Shown: one piece after another, positions 46,826 through 59,009 of the stretch
Position numbering within the stretch: position 1 is the first letter of the stretch
Layout of the letters: every line of letters begins with the position of its first letter
Program-made: the position numbers and the translations under genes
The notes under the pieces: generated by a model
The model's input: the letters and a program-made list of their open reading frames with translations, nothing else
The model's database searches: none
What the model was told of the DNA's origin: nothing
From: Cheiracanthium punctorium
Lineage: Eukaryota; Arthropoda; Arachnida; Araneae; Cheiracanthiidae
Length of the DNA stretch: 64,000 nt
Reading direction: 5' to 3'
Assembly (NCBI GenBank): GCA_038373885.1
Contig: JAWZYV010010319.1
Span: 1,274,509-1,338,508 of the forward strand

Positions 46826-48099
46826 TGTCAACTTTTAAAACGCTGTAAGGACGCTAAGCATTTGTTATAGCAATGTTTAATGTTTAGTTTACAGACACCA
46901 GCTCTGATATCAAAACCAAAATATCGAAGTTGGCGATAAACTGTCTGTACGCATCCAGAGGCTTCTTGGATCTTTTGGCGAATTTTTTTTTCGGTTTATT
47001 CCACGCGACTTTGAAACTCTTCTCTAAGTTTACATAAAGTTGCTGTCGAAACAGAGGGGAAAATGAAAAACGCACTGTGTAGTAACTACATAATTCTAAA
47101 CATAAAGTTTCTCTTTAATCTGAAGAAAAAATAACTTTATCTAGAGAGAAAAAAAATATATTTATCTCTTAAATCATTTTTAAACAACGCTAAAAATCGT
47201 TTTACAAAAACACTCATAACGTATTAACGTTTTACATCCCAAAATTGTCTCGAAACTCTAAACATCCTCTGATCATTATTCATTTCTGCGCATCGAAGCA
47301 TTTCACTGGTGTTATTCATTTTTTTTTTTTATTATTTACATCCCAGCGCATGATACATTTTAATGTCATTCTGCAAAATTCAATTCTTTCATAACATTTA
47401 ACCTTTCGAAAAATCTTTCATTCTTTTAATACTGTCACTTTCGATGATATATGACTGTTCTAGCGCAGAAGGCTGTGTGTCTTAAAGTATAAACATGAGG
47501 AAGTGGGGGAATATTCGGCCCTTTAAACGTGTTACTCTAGGAAAGAAATATTGCGTTTGTTTTAAACTGCATTATAGTTGATATTTTCAAAATTTTCTGT
47601 GAAAAAAGTGAAGTTTGTAAATAGCTACGTTTTTGATAAATAGTTTCATGGGAAAGCAGATTATATACAGAAGGCGTTTATTTCTCAAAATGAAAGAAAT
47701 TTGCTGATATTATAATAACAAGACTTAGGAAGGAGACTTTCAAAACTGAAATACTCCTATTTGTGTTTTGTTTCTTGCTGCATATTTTTAAAAAAGGAAA
47801 CTGATCGTATTTGCAGAAGATTTTAGATTGTATAATATACTTTTAGGTATCACTTGCTTGATTTAAAATTATTTTCAAAAAGGGCTTGTTGAAGTATTTT
47901 GCTATAAAGTATTTACTTCATCTGAGTAAAGTGTTTTTGAGAAGAAAATAATTTTTTTTACGCATTAGAACATACTATTTCTAACTTGTTAGTACTGAAA
48001 ACTGTAAATTAAATTTATTTGTCAGTGGTAGTATATATGACATAAAATGTACAATATTTCTGTTTCCTTCGATAGAAAGATTTAAAGTATTTTGATATA
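46826..48099. other. gene-free stretch
   Basis: Nothing recognised. Confidence 0.45.
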
Positions 48100-48751
48100 C
48101 AAGGTGTCCCATAAATACCACCCAAACTCTGCACAGCCAGATTTCTCGTTGGGAGTACATAAAAAGTGCCCAAAGAACCATAGCTGTACGGCCCGTAGTT
48201 TTCAAGAAAAGTTCGAGAAAAAAGCAGAAACGTCATTTCCGGTGCACGAAAAGAGCCTTTATTGGAATCTTGAACATAAACTATCTTGAACTCGATAGTT
48301 TTTTTTTTTTTTTGCATATGCTTTCATAAAATGATGCTCAAAATGTCCACCATGCATATCGAGGCTTGCATGCGTGCGCAGTATAATGGCCAGCTGCTTA
48401 TGTTCCATCTGGTACCCACATAAATACACCAGCACGAAGGGGAGGGACCGAATCACTATTTGTTGAAATTAGGACTCGATAGGTCAATTCTTTCAGTCGT
48501 ATTCATTGAAAGCAATCCATAGGTGCCAGATTGTAGCGACCATAACACCGAGTCCCTCATATCTAATCCAGTATCCAATTTAATGTTTCTAGTTGTTTTT
48601 TCCTCGCACCGGATGTGACGTCATATTTTGTTTTTCCTATTTTTCTCGAAAACTATGAATCATACAGGTACAGTTTTTGGGGCATTTTTTATGCACTCCC
48701 AGCGAGGAATCTGGCTCTGCAGAGTTTGGGCGGTATTTATGGGACACCCTG
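48100..48751. mobile_element. 652-bp foldback element (CAGGGTGTCCCATAAATA ends)
   Basis: The ends CAAGGTGTCCCATAAATACC and the complement CAGGGTGTCCCATAAATACC are flanked by TA on both sides. Inverted similarity continues about 150 bases inward (CAAACTCTGCA, GGGAGTRCATAAAAARTGCCC, TCGAGAAAAA). The ~350-base centre contains a minus-strand fragment LDMHGGHFEHHF, which resembles the last residues of some Tc1/mariner-related transposases (C...GGHFEHLL). It is therefore probably a deleted DNA transposon rather than a chance palindrome. Confidence 0.75.
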
Positions 48752-49194
48752 TATATAGTATATATACAGGGTAAGTAATATATTCATACATTACTTAGGC
48801 GATGTACAAAATTTGAGCCTATTTTCCTAAAAATTGTCGGAGTATGAAAGTATATACTAATGTAAACCGTTTTTTAATGGCACCAGAAAGGAAAAAAAAA
48901 TCTCGTCGGACGATCATTTCAAGGGTTGTATGCAAATATTTAAAAAGCTTGCATAAATTCATGCATCATTGATATTGTATAGACAATAATCAATTTTGTT
49001 CAAACATACCTCTGAGTCGTGTGAAAGAGTGAAACTTTGTGCATCGTCTAATTAATGTATGGGGCACACTTTACTAATTGGGATTTTTTTTTTGTACGGG
49101 TATCACTTAAAATTTAAAGTGCGGATTTATTTTGATTTAATCTTTTACGAAACTTTAAACGAAAATTTTAAATTTAACCATACACATACCGACC
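48752..49194. other. gene-free stretch with small hairpin
   Basis: TACAGGGTAAGTAAT...ATTACTTA near 48,766-48,798 is a hairpin directly right of the foldback element. No gene. Confidence 0.4.
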
Positions 49195-49480
49195 ACTAGA
49201 GCAGTTTGGACGATTGAGGTTCTGGAAGTAGCGTGTTTACGGGAATACGAAAGATTCTACGTCATTCTGAGGACAATGCTGTTGACAGAAGTTGTGAATA
49301 CGAGGGTAGAAGGGACGTTCACGGAAAGCATGAAAGGATTGAGACGCTCCCATAGATATTTGATTGAAATCATGTCCGGAACAATCTCTCGAGCTGTTGT
49401 AACTATTCAGCGCAATTCTAGTTGAATGAGACATCGCGTCATCATGTTGAAAGATATTGTCATGACCTGGAAAAGCAATC
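49195..49480 (-). pseudogene. Tc1-like transposase remnant
   Basis: One minus-strand frame gives DNIFQHDDAMSHSTRIALNS, matching the second catalytic Asp region (FQHDNAPxHxAR). A second frame, shifted, gives PDMISIKYLWERLNPFM, a worn SPDLNPIEHLWDEL third catalytic motif (here I-K replaces I-E). It then continues NVPSTL, as in related proteins. The replacement of the catalytic Glu plus the frame loss mean a dead copy. It differs from the remnants at 46 and 51 kb. Confidence 0.75.
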
Positions 49481-50459
49481 CTGGATAAGTATAGACGTCA
49501 GGTCTTCAACGAGAATTTATCCGTACTTAATCAATTCTAATTGCCATCGCAAAACAATGAATGCACGTAGACCATGGCTCCGTTGCGTTTTATGATTTCA
49601 CGTGCGAAGCGTAGAGCACCACAATTTGCAGGTTGCATATTTTTATAATGTCGGTACACTTCCTTGACACAACATGGGACCAGCTCATAAACACTGTTTT
49701 ATTTAGAAAGCTTTCATTCTTGGCTTAAAAACCAATAATCATCCTTGTTTTTTAAGACTGATAAATCTACCCGTTTCTGCAAGGAGAATGATTTCCGAGT
49801 GCGTAAAACCCACTAAATCATTCGATCAAACGTGGCCCCTATCGATATCTTTGACTTGAAAACTAGTTGGTGGGCACATTTATTTGACTTGATTATACAT
49901 GTATGAAGTGTTTTCCCCACATTTTAATACTTATTAGGCTGTCGTTGGATTAAACCTTGGTTTATTTACTGTTTAAAAAAGCAAATATAAAAAAAATACA
50001 AGACAGACGTAAATCCAATCAGAACGGACACTACCTGAGGCTAAATAACGCATCTTCACGTCCAAAAATGCGAATGCCTCAGTCCTTTTGGCAGGAGAGA
50101 AACATGCTCCACTGATTGACAGCTTACGTCAGGACCAGGTGACCAGAGAAGATACATGGCAGTTCCATTGGCTGATTACAAAGCAAAAATAAATTTAGTC
50201 CACCTTTTCACCGAAGATGAGGCTTGGACGGCGAGCCAAGAAAAGGCGCGGAAAATCCCTTGTATTGGGGAGAAAACTAACTGTCAAAGTAACGATTTGA
50301 GAACACAAATTTGAAACGCGAAGCATTAGTAAAGAAATTTTTATACAAATATCCCTTAAAATATTAAGCACATATGAGATGCATTGATTCTCATCCAGAC
50401 TTCTTTTCAACCAGCAAAGTGCCCTTCCAAAGACGCGGTCATTCTCCATTACTTGGCTA
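49481..50459. other. gene-free stretch
   Basis: The upstream part of the remnant above probably continues here but is too worn to read. An 84-codon minus-strand frame (50,195-50,449) is not recognisable. Confidence 0.4.
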
Positions 50460-50750
50460 CAGTAGTGGAAATTGATTTATGAAATGATACTATTTTTAGA
50501 AAAATTATTGAACTAAGCATTCAAATTAATTGAAATTTCATATGCTGCATATTTTCTTATTATCAAAATATTTCTGCAAAAAAAAAAAATTCCCACATAT
50601 TCATGAACAAGAAAAAAAAATTTGTTTATTTGTTTTTCTATCTTAATAGCATGGAAATTGATTTATGTAGATGTAGCTGTTCTTGCTCATTTATTAATGA
50701 CACATTTGACCAAAATATGAAGCTTGTGTACAGTACTCAGATGTGGTGCA

Positions 50751-50926
50751 TAGGGATGGACGCGAGACGAAAAATAGGAGTCTCGCGTCTCGCAAAATAG
50801 CCTAAAAGCTTTGTCTCGTCTCGCAAAAATCCCTATATCGTAATGTCAAAAATGTGTGTCTCGTCCCGCAAAAATCTGTAAATCTCTGTCTCGTCTCGCA
50901 AAAAATTCGTCTCGCGTCCATCCCTA
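50751..50926. mobile_element. 176-bp hAT-type MITE
   Basis: The inverted ends TAGGGATGGACGCGAGACGA are perfect over 21 bases. The 8-base target GTGGTGCA is duplicated exactly (50,743-50,750 and 50,927-50,934). Inside, GTCTCGTCTCGCAAAAATC-like words repeat three to four times. It has no gene. It split the left repeat region of the Tc1 element. Confidence 0.93.
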
Positions 50927-50988
50927 GTGGTGCAAAATCATATTCAATCGAAAAAAAGCAATTTAAGTCACATTTGTCATTTGTCACG

Positions 50989-52329
50989 ATGAGTAAACGA
51001 GCAGTTTTGTTTGAGATTGAAAGAGGCAAAATTGATACTTATCTAAAAGGTGGTAAAAATCTTCGTGAAATTAGTAAAATACTTAAGTGATCAGTTGATG
51101 TAAAACGTAATTATAAGAGAAACCCTGTGAATTTTAGCAAGAACTTTAATAAAAAGGGCAATGCATGCTTGCCTGAAAAAGATAGATAAGAAGGATTCTC
51201 TAAAGTGCGTCGCAAAATGGCTACAGCAGGTCAAAGCAGATTTGTACTGATTTATGACATCCCATCACTTATAGAAGAGTTAGACAAATTTAAAGCTCTT
51301 CACAGTTCTTGAGATGGTCAAAGATGAAATCTGCTCAAAAGTTGACATATCGTCAGAAGCAACCGCGTTTGCAATATCGTGATAAATATATGGAAATGGG
51401 TCAGAAATGAAAAAGCGTAATATTTTCTGACGAAAAAGATTTAATTAAGATGGCCCCTATATGGTTTAAAATACTATTGGAGGAATCTCAAGAAAGAACC
51501 ATAATCTATCTTCAGTAAAAATTTTGGTAGCGGAGATTTGATGGTTTAGCCAGCAATTGTCCATAATGGAAGAAGTGAAATTATCTTATCAGAAGGTCGT
51601 CCTAACTCATTCGAGTACAGCTTAACCATAGAAAATTACCTTTTACCATTTTCATGGAAAAATTATGGCTTCAGATTCATCTTTATGCAGGATAGTGCGC
51701 GTACTCATACTTCAAATGATATGAACAACTTGTTTGAATAACAAAATATTGCTCTATTAGGTAATCCTCCTAATTGTCCAGATCGTAACCCGTCGAAAAA
51801 TGCTTCAGCAAAATTTATTCGAATGGTTTATGACAGCGGTTCTCAACCTTTTATCGTCGCCCCCCCCCCCAACAAAGGCTAACTTACGGTGGCACCACCC
51901 CCTCACATTTTTCAGCATACATTCAGTTTTTTAATCTTTAACAATGAACATTTAGTCTAATTTTCTACAAAATAATGTCATCAGTAAAGTTTGAATGAAC
52001 GTTTTAAGCGAAAATGAATATATTTTTGAGTAAAAATGAGAATAAATAAGATGATTTTTTTAAAAACATGCATCACTACTTCCTCTGTGGTTTTTCTCCC
52101 CCCCCCCCCTGCAAACGCTCTGCGCCCCCTTTGGGGGTCGCGCCCCACAGGTTGAGAAACGCTGGTTTATGGAAATAAACAACAATATACATCGATTGCA
52201 GAACTGAGAGTCTCAATAAATCAGAAGTGGATATTAATTGATCAGAAATATATTCAAAATCTTATTTTATCCATGAAGGATAGAATTGAAGAAACTCTGA
52301 TGAAAAAAGAGGCCTTTACAAAATATTAG
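50989..52329 (+). pseudogene. Tc1-like transposase, dead
   Basis: The start MSKRAVLFEIERGKIDTYLK and NLREISKILK match the N-terminal helix-turn-helix of Tc1-like proteins. Later fragments are IFSDEKDL (first catalytic Asp), FMQDSARTHTS (second) and GNPPNCPDRNPSKN (third region, with the catalytic Glu lost). After the MITE at 51,834-52,164 come SIAELRVSINQKW and LSMKDRIEETL, ending at a natural stop (52,329). Several stops and frameshifts separate these pieces. Confidence 0.85.
51834..52164. mobile_element. 331-bp hAT-type MITE
   Basis: The ends CAGCGGTTCTCAACCTTT and the complement CAGCGTTTCTCAACCTGTG match at 15 of 16 outer positions, a widespread hAT end type. The target duplication is GTTTATGA / GTTTATGG (7 of 8). 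It contains two C-runs and GGGGTCGCGCCCC near the right end. It has no gene. It interrupts the third catalytic region of the Tc1 pseudogene. Confidence 0.9.
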
Positions 52330-52570
52330 TTACATTTTATTTATAAGTTTCATAAATCAATTTCCATACATAAAATTCAAAATGTTGTTGAACAAGAAAT
52401 CATTCACATTTATAAATGTTCTTATATATTAATGTGAATGGTTTCTTGTTGTTTAAATTATTGGTTTTGTATAGCATGCATAAAATAAGAAATATGAAAC
52501 ATTTTCAATGAATAGAAATAAAGTTATTTCGAAAAAAACCTAGGACTTCATAAATCAATTTCCACCACTG

Positions 52571-53677
52571 TATCATTATTTGCTCAGAATGAATTGTTTT
52601 ACTCTGCCACTTGTAATGAAGTCATACACCGTTAAAATTAAATGCATGGTCTGTCATATTGGTCATGGAAATACATTCTGAGCCTTTCTTGAGATAAGAG
52701 TGTTGCATTTCTAGGACCGAACAATCTAACACTGTTCCAATTCTATTTTTGGTTTTTATGAGAACAATTTGTCTCTCCAAGCTAAAGCTATGTTACCTTT
52801 GCAATTCATTCGTTTCTTACTTCAGAAATGTTTTTGGAACCAGAGTTTAAACTGATTTTACTGTCAAGAAGCTGTAAATTTCCTTATATCCTAATCGCGT
52901 AGCTGATAGTTCATAAATCAGAGAAGACTTTACTTACACCCTGTACATATAGCCATTTCAAATCCACTATTTATCGAAACAATTTATTCTCGAAAAAAAT
53001 TCTCCAGTGAAAAGAAAAAGGAAATAAACACACACATTCATAAACTTGACGCGTGCAGCAAACGACGTTAAACATCAGAGTTTTATAAAAATGGGAAGTC
53101 TAAAATATTAAAGGGGAAAAAAAGAGCTCTCCTAAGTAATAACTGTAAAATGCTGAAGAAATGCTAATTCAGAGGGACAATTGTGTACAAAGTACGGCGT
53201 AATCCATTTAGTGCATGTTTGCTCACAAGATTTTTTCGCGAGAGAATAAATAAAAAGCGAGACGGTTTTTGAATGAGTGCGCTTCAGCACATCTGACAGC
53301 TCCCAAAATGGATTAACCTCACTTGAAAATTTGTCGGGGAAACAATAAAATATTTAACATAGAGTTCAATGGAGGAACATTTACTGCTTAAATTCAGACT
53401 TAACTTATGAATATATGTTCTTGAATTTTGATGTTGCTTCGTTCAACAGAAGTGTAACTCATATTTCAGACGTTTGTTTTGTTTTCTTTTGCACTGAAAA
53501 TTTATTATTTAACTTTAAGGGAATATTGGTACTTTCAGACAATTTCTGTCTTGTAAAAAGGTTTGAATGTGCAACGAATAACTTCTTGTGGGACGAAAAC
53601 TAAATCAGTTATTTGGTTTATTATTTAATGATATTAAAAGCTATGAAAAATCCCTCGGAGGCTCTGGCACTCCTCTT
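52571..53677. other. AT-rich gene-free stretch
   Basis: Nothing recognised. Confidence 0.5.
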
Positions 53678-53730
53678 TCCATGGATAGTGTCGTCTATCC
53701 ATGGACACGACAACAACAACAACAACAACA
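53678..53730. repeat. perfect hairpin followed by (CAA)n
   Basis: TCCATGGATAG and its exact complement flank TGTCGT (53,678-53,705), followed by CACGA and (CAA)n. SINE family B also ends in (CAA)n, so this may be the tail of another retroposed element. Confidence 0.6.
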
Positions 53731-53895
53731 GCTATGAAAATGCGTTCATTTCTTCATTTATTTTTCTTTCTTTTATTTATTTATTTATTTATTTTTCTGT
53801 CAAAATCTGAATGCCGCAAACATTTGTAATTCTGTATTTCATACAAAAAAATAAAATGAGACAAATGTGATGTTAGCACAAAGTTGTGTGTGATT

Positions 53896-54114
53896 AGGCA
53901 AACCTGCGCGAGGGGCATCTGCCTAAGATGAGAGATGCCTTGGTAGGAGGACCTTCTAAGGGGTTCTAACGCGTATTCACGTTACATCTGGAGAAAACCT
54001 ACCAAAACTCCAGACCGTTAGATCAACGACCGCGCGATGGGACCCGAACTCGGGACCTTCACATTTCAGACGTCTACCATTTTCAGTGATACAACCATTG
54101 TGCCATGGTGAGGC
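53896..54114 (-). repeat. tRNA-derived SINE, family A
   Basis: It matches 26,036-26,255 in the same orientation over the full length. The B box on the minus strand is CCGAGTTCGGGTCCC. An (AAAT) run and unrelated sequence flank it; no clear target duplication was seen. Confidence 0.8.
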
Positions 54115-54255
54115 AGTGTTGTTAGCACAAAATTGATGATGTTAACACAAAAGTTGACTGTTTTAGTATTATTAAAACTATTTGAAGAACACATCATTTC
54201 TTTTCTACTCTAAGCTTGTAGATCATCACATTCTTTTATGCTCACATTATTACAG

Positions 54256-54492
54256 GAGGGCCCGACTAGTTGTCAAACGCATAGCGCTCTGAGCTAGGAG
54301 ATAGAAGGTGCCTGGTTCAAAACCAGGTCGCGCCCGTCGACCTAACCGGAGTTTTCTGTGGTTTACTCCGAAACTTAGCGTAAATACGGGTTAGAACTCC
54401 TTAGTAAGACCTCCACGGAGGGCACCCCACCCATCGGCCTAGATCCCACTTGTAGATAATTGGTAGTAAACCAACATCAACAACAACAACAT
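54256..54492 (+). repeat. tRNA-derived SINE, family B
   Basis: The head GGGCCCGACTAGTTGTCAAA contains a worn A box. The T-arm CCTGGTTCAAAACCAGG is fully paired (5-base stem, 7-base loop) and is an intact B box. The body has CTTAGCGTAAATACGGGTTA and CACCCCACCCATCGG, and the tail is (CAA)n at 54,478-54,492. It is the best preserved of the three family B copies here. Confidence 0.8.
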
Positions 54493-55835
54493 AATTATAT
54501 GGGAATTTAAATTTCAATTCAAAAAGTATTACTCCAATAATTTAAAGACAGGGGTCAGCAGAATTACATATATATATATATATATGTATTATTTTTGTTA
54601 TTATGTGCTATCTCTTAATGTTTTACTTGGGATTCCATATTAAGTAAGTTTAAATATTTTATATCATTTATATATATGTATATAACTGTAGGTTCTTCTT
54701 TCTGTGATAAAACAGCCTAAGAGTTCCTTTTTAAGAAGAAATATAAAAAAACCGGCTGTTATGTGTTTTCTTTAAAACAGCAAATGATTCATTTACAATT
54801 TCAACGATAGGTGTAGAGGATCTACTGAAGTTGATTGCTCCCACACAAACTCTGTGAAAAACTTGAATAATTTCTTTAAAAAAATTTAAGTTGACTAAAA
54901 CTTGTCAGTTGCTAACATGTAAAACCAGTGTTTAAAATAGTAACTGGCAATGACAATATAACGTTATTAAATATTTAATGTACTGTAACATTGCAATCTT
55001 TCTATAAAACAAGAGCTTTCCTATTGAACAAAATATTATTGAATATATTAATCTTTTTTTTTGTGTGTGTGGTGTGGGGGGGGGGGGGGGGGGGGGAGAG
55101 AGAGTTTAACATTATTTTTCTCTGTCTTTCAAAGTTTTCAAATTCTAATATTTTTTCAGAAGCAGTGTTTTGATACTATCAACTAAAATCAGGAGAGAAA
55201 AAATAAGATTTACTTAATTCTCTCTAAAGTTGTTAAAATATTATAAATCAACGTCCCAATCTTTACTCAAAATATACACACACATATATGAAATCTTCTC
55301 TTTAATGTTTGAAGTTTGGAATAAATCAATTTTTGTAAACTGAAATTTCTCCGGTAGTTTCTTTTTTTACTCTTTTTCCAGAGCTCACCTTGGGGCTGTA
55401 ATCCATTTTTGCACTTATTCGTTGCAGCACAAGCTCGAGTTCACACAACAAATGTTGTTCAGTACTCTTTTTCTATAAAACTTCTCTTGAAAATAGTTTG
55501 CTAAAAGGATTACAAATTTTAACAATTTTTTTTCCTTCGCTTAAAGAATTCAACAGATTTTATTATAATCATTGTGTTGTTCGAATGATTTTCTTTCCTT
55601 CGAGTGACACTTTTTCCTAACACTAATGCTGTTCTAAATGTCACTTTTATTTTTATGCAAGTGATTTGAAGCTATAGTTCCCATCTGCATGTTTCTAAAT
55701 TGTTCCTGATGGAGATACTGAAAATAAAATGGGGTAAGAGATTAAGAGTTTAAATTCAAGTAAAAGCGTCGTTGGCATTAGTAAACAGAAAGGCTAGGAA
55801 AAAATATTTTCAGAGACATTGTTTGATTTACTTTT
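54493..55835. other. gene-free stretch with simple repeats
   Basis: (TA)n at 54,569-54,590 and a GT tract passing into a G-run of about 20 and (GA)n at 55,062-55,105. No gene. Confidence 0.5.
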
Positions 55836-56036
55836 GCACGGAAAAAATGTTTTGTAGAATTGAATTCAACAAAACGCGCTATTTCAAACAAATAATTTTG
55901 TTGGTTTTTAACAAAAATTTTTGTTAAATTAACCAAATACTTCGTTGAATTAACAAAGTTTGTTAATTCAACAAAGATATTTCTTTGAAACAGAACCAAC
56001 AAAAATTATAATGAATCAACAAAAGATTTTTTTTTA
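55836..56036. repeat. poly-palindromic TTGTTGAATYAACAA-type array, copy 4
   Basis: It begins GCACGGAAAAAATGTTTTG and ends CAACAAAAGATTTTTTTTTATGTG, so the two ends are inverted versions of CACNNRAAAAAA. Between are words such as GAATTCAACAAAACG, TTTTGTTGG, TTGAATTAACAAAG and TTGTTAATTCAACAAAG. This is the clearest case for an element with defined ends. Confidence 0.6.
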
Positions 56037-56967
56037 TGTGATGCGTACATTTATCGCATTACAATACAAAAACATTACTCTAAAAAATAACCTTACATTT
56101 ACTAGAAATTTTCAGTAAAATTTTCCGGAAACTCTCTCTCTCTTATTTTGCAACAGGAAATATATACCTATGATCAATCAATCATGGAGATTAAAAGCAA
56201 ATTCGGAGATGCCCCCTCCCTCCAAAATTTTCTTATTCTATGGTCAGTGATTAAATAAAAAGTATTTCATTTCTTCAACCTATTCGCCTCTATATGCTGC
56301 GGAGACTTAAAGACAGATATTCCCTTTCTGTACCCATCGTTGCTTCTCAATTGGAGTCATTGAATTCCTTGCTGTGATGGTCGAAGGCTGTGCCCTTGCA
56401 TGTACTCGTATGCCATAAAGGGGATAAACAAGAAGTCTTTCACTATTAACATGGGTGCCCATACCTGTGGGCAGAGAGGGACCATAGCCCCCCCCCCAGC
56501 TGCCGTATTACCGTTATGATTTACGTACTGGTAAACGTAGAAGTGGTTCAACTCTAAATATAGTACCTTTCTGAGGCATGATCCTTGACTTCCCCCATCC
56601 CCTTCAAACAATCGTTTGGGCGCCCATGACTACTAACTATTCGCAAGTATTTAAGTTTACGTACTGCGCTTTTGAGTTATTAGCCGGTCCGTTTTATGAT
56701 TTATCTGCGTTGCTCCAATTTCATTAATTGCAACTTTTGTTAAAGATAGGGGAAAGAGGACATTATTTTCCCCTCTAGTCCCCCACCCAGTCATCAACAT
56801 GTGGTGACGCTTACAAATCGATCTTAATAAGAATGTTTTCAGCCACTTTGACTACGTGTTTATAGATACAAATATGCGTAGGCTCGCTGTAAAGCTTCAA
56901 GAAAAACTTTCAGTTTCAGACGTGTTCATCCAGAAATGAATTCCCCACTATTCTGGATAAAAGATCA
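56037..56967. other. gene-free stretch
   Basis: Nothing firm. A C-run and GGGCGCCCATGAC near 56,617 look transposon-like but no ends could be paired. Confidence 0.4.
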
Positions 56968-58552
56968 AAAGAAAGCAGTGCCGGATTAAGACAGCGCGGG
57001 GCCCGTAGCAAATGTTACCAAGGGGCCCCCTGCTCAGTGAAGCACCTATATATATATATATATATATGTGTGTGTTCACCCACACATTAAAGTAATAGAG
57101 CTAAATTGAATGAGAAAATAAATAGTGCTAATTATATTACAATTTATGTTTAGTGCTAATTAATGGTATTACTAATGCTAATTAGATGTAAACAAAACTA
57201 AAAGGTCCCACGTGTTATATTTGCGAGAGGTTTATCCCAGCCCTTCCTCCACCTTGGGTGAGCTAATCTGTAGGTTTTGTACGATAATAAAATAAAACAC
57301 AACTTTTACGAATTTTCTTGATTCAAAATGAACAAATTTGAGTTAACATTAGACAAATAAATTTCTCCAAGTAAATTAGTGTGCGGAAAAAATTCCCGTC
57401 AAAATAAAGTGGGGAAGGGGGGGCAAATAGATAGTGAGACTGGCGATCTTTAAAATTATTTATTCGTACAACTCAGGTTTTTTTTAAATGAATGTTAATG
57501 TTCATGGATATATATTTGGAATTTCTAACACTTCCCACCTTTCCCATATGCAAACATATAACTAGACAAGTTTACACACATAAAATAATAATTGTTTCTG
57601 TAAAATTTTTAAAATCATCGAAAACAATATGTACTTTAAACTGTGCCCTTAAACACTATTTTTTCCCCTATAAAAATACATGCTTGTAAAATTATTTCAT
57701 TATCTGGACGGTTTTTACTAATTATAGGTTACATATTTTTAACTTCTCTTAATTTATTTAATGGGTTAATTCATAAGAAATCGAACTGGGGATAGATAGA
57801 TCTAGCACAATAATACCTCCACCATTCAAAATATACTGCATACACGGAAGGCATTTAAACTGTACACGCTTGTACAGGGGGACTGTTACTTCCACATACC
57901 GCTTGGAACACTTCTAAAGGTCATTTCGTTAGTGTTCTACAAGCATATGTACATTACTTTTCAACTTATCTTCGTTAAAATGATATAAAATATTTTGCTC
58001 AAAAAAAAAATCTTTATAAGAGGAATAGAATAATCTATATAATAAATAATAAAAAATTCGGATAAAACATTCATTATCGTATTACGTTCAAATGTTTTTG
58101 CAAGACATAATAATCTTAAATGTGACAAGTAATTTGTGAGTTTCTTTGTGGGTCAAGAGTATCCGAGAATTCTTTTTGTTTTCAGTTTGCCTGAGGTTAT
58201 GGCTTCTCGGATACCCCGACCGTGCGAAGATCCTCTCGGTTCTAATTATTTTATTTGAACGAACGTACTGGCATTCGCGCACTTGACCTGTGGTTTCGAC
58301 CGGCCAAAAATCAATTCTTTCATATTTAACGTGGTTAATTTCCGAGATTAATAAGATAATTTATCGTAATAGTGGATTCCCCAACTACAAAAAAAAAATG
58401 ACTTACATTCTATATATTATTATTGTTTCAAAAAATAATTCGCCTTTGTTTAAATATTGTAAAATGTAAAATAAATAATTAAGTAAAAACAAAGCAAGCC
58501 AACTACCAAAAGCCTTCTAAGATAGTTTACACCCTAGTACACCTTAGAATTT

Positions 58553-58599
58553 CGCCAAAGCCACACTGTAAAATACCTTTTAGATGTGTGGCTTTGGCG
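58553..58599. repeat. perfect 14-base inverted repeat
   Basis: CGCCAAAGCCACAC and its exact complement flank a 19-base spacer. A short tandem repeat of TGCCGTAAAA-type words follows. It lies inside the hAT element. Confidence 0.85.
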
Positions 58600-59009
58600 T
58601 AAAATGCCGTAAAATGCCGTGGATGCCTGTAAAATGCCTTTACTGTAAAATAAAAGAACTTTGGGGCTGCCCAACATCCGTTTAAAATACCATCCTCATA
58701 TTTACTGCAAAACAAAATAACTTTATGTCTAATATTTAAATAAAAATTATTGTTTCGTGGGGGATTATTATTGATTATGCGGCGCGTTTTTCCTACAACC
58801 TTAATCCTATGGATCTCAGCTCTCGGGGAAATGCAGAAGGTCAACTCGCGTTCCAGAGAACATCTTCAGAAATAGCCACAGATATTTCCGTTCTATTGAG
58901 TCATTTTGAAAAAGTTTGATTATACAACTTCATTAAAAAATTCTTTCGACTTGTTACTGAAAAGTCCCTGAAATGATCGGGACAGATAGACTACAGCCTA
59001 ATGAATAAT

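Larger units (their letters stand above)
50460..52570 (+). mobile_element. Tc1-like element with inner and outer inverted repeats, two MITEs nested
   Basis: The outer ends CAGTAGTGGAAATTGATTTA and the complement of TAAATCAATTTCCACCACTG are flanked by TA. The core GGAAATTGATTTATG recurs inward at about 50,653 and, inverted, at about 52,350-52,365. Each side therefore has two copies about 200 bases apart, the IR/DR layout known from Tc3- and Sleeping-Beauty-like elements. The decayed transposase lies between. Two hAT MITEs (176 and 331 bp) are inserted, so the original element was about 1.6 kb. Confidence 0.85.

Noticed and set aside
58527..58844. 105-codon minus-strand frame in the hAT element
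   Set aside because: No BED, hATC or other transposase motif; it overlaps a perfect inverted repeat and a short tandem repeat.
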